Shown here piece by piece: positions 5,469 through 5,487 of a stretch of DNA of 5,487 nt. Position numbers and translations under genes: made by a program. Each line of letters begins with the position of its first letter. The first letter of the stretch is position 1. This stretch comes from Planctomycetota bacterium (GTDB taxonomy: Bacteria > Planctomycetota > Planctomycetia > Pirellulales > Thermoguttaceae), in the NCBI GenBank assembly GCA_021784975.1, contig JAJYGU010000037.1, positions 1 through 5,487 of the forward strand. The letters run 5' to 3'. The notes under the pieces were generated by a model. It did no database searches, had not been told where the DNA came from, and was given only the letters and a program-made list of their open reading frames with translations.

Positions 5469-5487
5469 ATGCTGATCGCCAGAGTCA
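5469..5487 (+). CDS. Partial CDS, probably BMC-P (EutN/CcmL) vertex protein
   Basis: Only six codons are inside the window (M-L-I-A-R-V), cut by the right edge. The start is well supported by GGAGGG 8 bases upstream. EutN/CcmL-type pentamers commonly begin with a short strand of this kind (Met, hydrophobic pair, A-R/E-V followed by G), and PV-type BMC loci carry several BMC-P genes near their BMC-H genes, so a vertex protein is the most likely product. Six residues cannot prove this; an aldolase or dehydrogenase gene of the same operon cannot be excluded. Confidence 0.5.

Noticed and set aside
1..5487. tRNA, rRNA, CRISPR array, riboswitch or transposase gene
   Set aside because: No such structure was recognised on either strand; the only repeats are the palindromic elements and the short purine-rich tract listed.

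Overview
The window is GC-rich bacterial DNA that most likely comes from a planctomycete. Three things point there: a PduL / BMC-shell / acetate kinase gene set led by a DeoR-type regulator, which is the layout known for the Planctomycetes-Verrucomicrobia (PV) type of bacterial microcompartment (BMC); genes that mostly lack strong Shine-Dalgarno sites; and short palindromic intergenic repeats that look like families common in such genomes. The assignment rests on recognition and was not tested by a search. All genes recognised lie on the plus strand.

Layout. Positions 1-1658 hold two housekeeping genes: an LptE-like outer-membrane assembly lipoprotein, whose start region lies inside a palindromic repeat, and folP (dihydropteroate synthase), which carries an unusual in-frame insertion of about 50 residues. 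An AT-rich gap (1659-1756) follows, with a perfect 11-bp inverted repeat and a plausible promoter. The DeoR-family repressor gene is at 1757-2524. A 206-bp gap (2525-2730) holds a 25-bp-arm hairpin repeat and a separate 16-bp palindrome that looks like an operator. The metabolic and shell genes come next: pduL (2731-3393), two paralogous BMC hexamer shell genes (3438-3734 and 3795-4064), an acetate kinase homologue (4162-5361), a second copy of the palindromic element seen at the left end (5362-5448), and the first six codons of a gene that probably encodes a BMC pentamer/vertex protein (from 5469).

How the genes work together. In characterised PV-type microcompartments a sugar-derived aldehyde is oxidised to acyl-CoA inside a protein shell. 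PduL then swaps CoA for phosphate, which recycles CoA inside the shell, and an acetate kinase homologue makes ATP from the acyl phosphate. The BMC-H proteins tile the shell facets and BMC-P pentamers cap the vertices. The aldolase and aldehyde dehydrogenase expected for the full pathway are not in the window and would lie beyond its right edge. The DeoR protein probably represses the locus until a sugar phosphate or related inducer appears. The system is of a known class. The least ordinary points are altered active-site residues in the acetate kinase, the repeat elements inserted at a gene start and inside the shell operon, the folP insertion, and the candidate operators around deoR and pduL.
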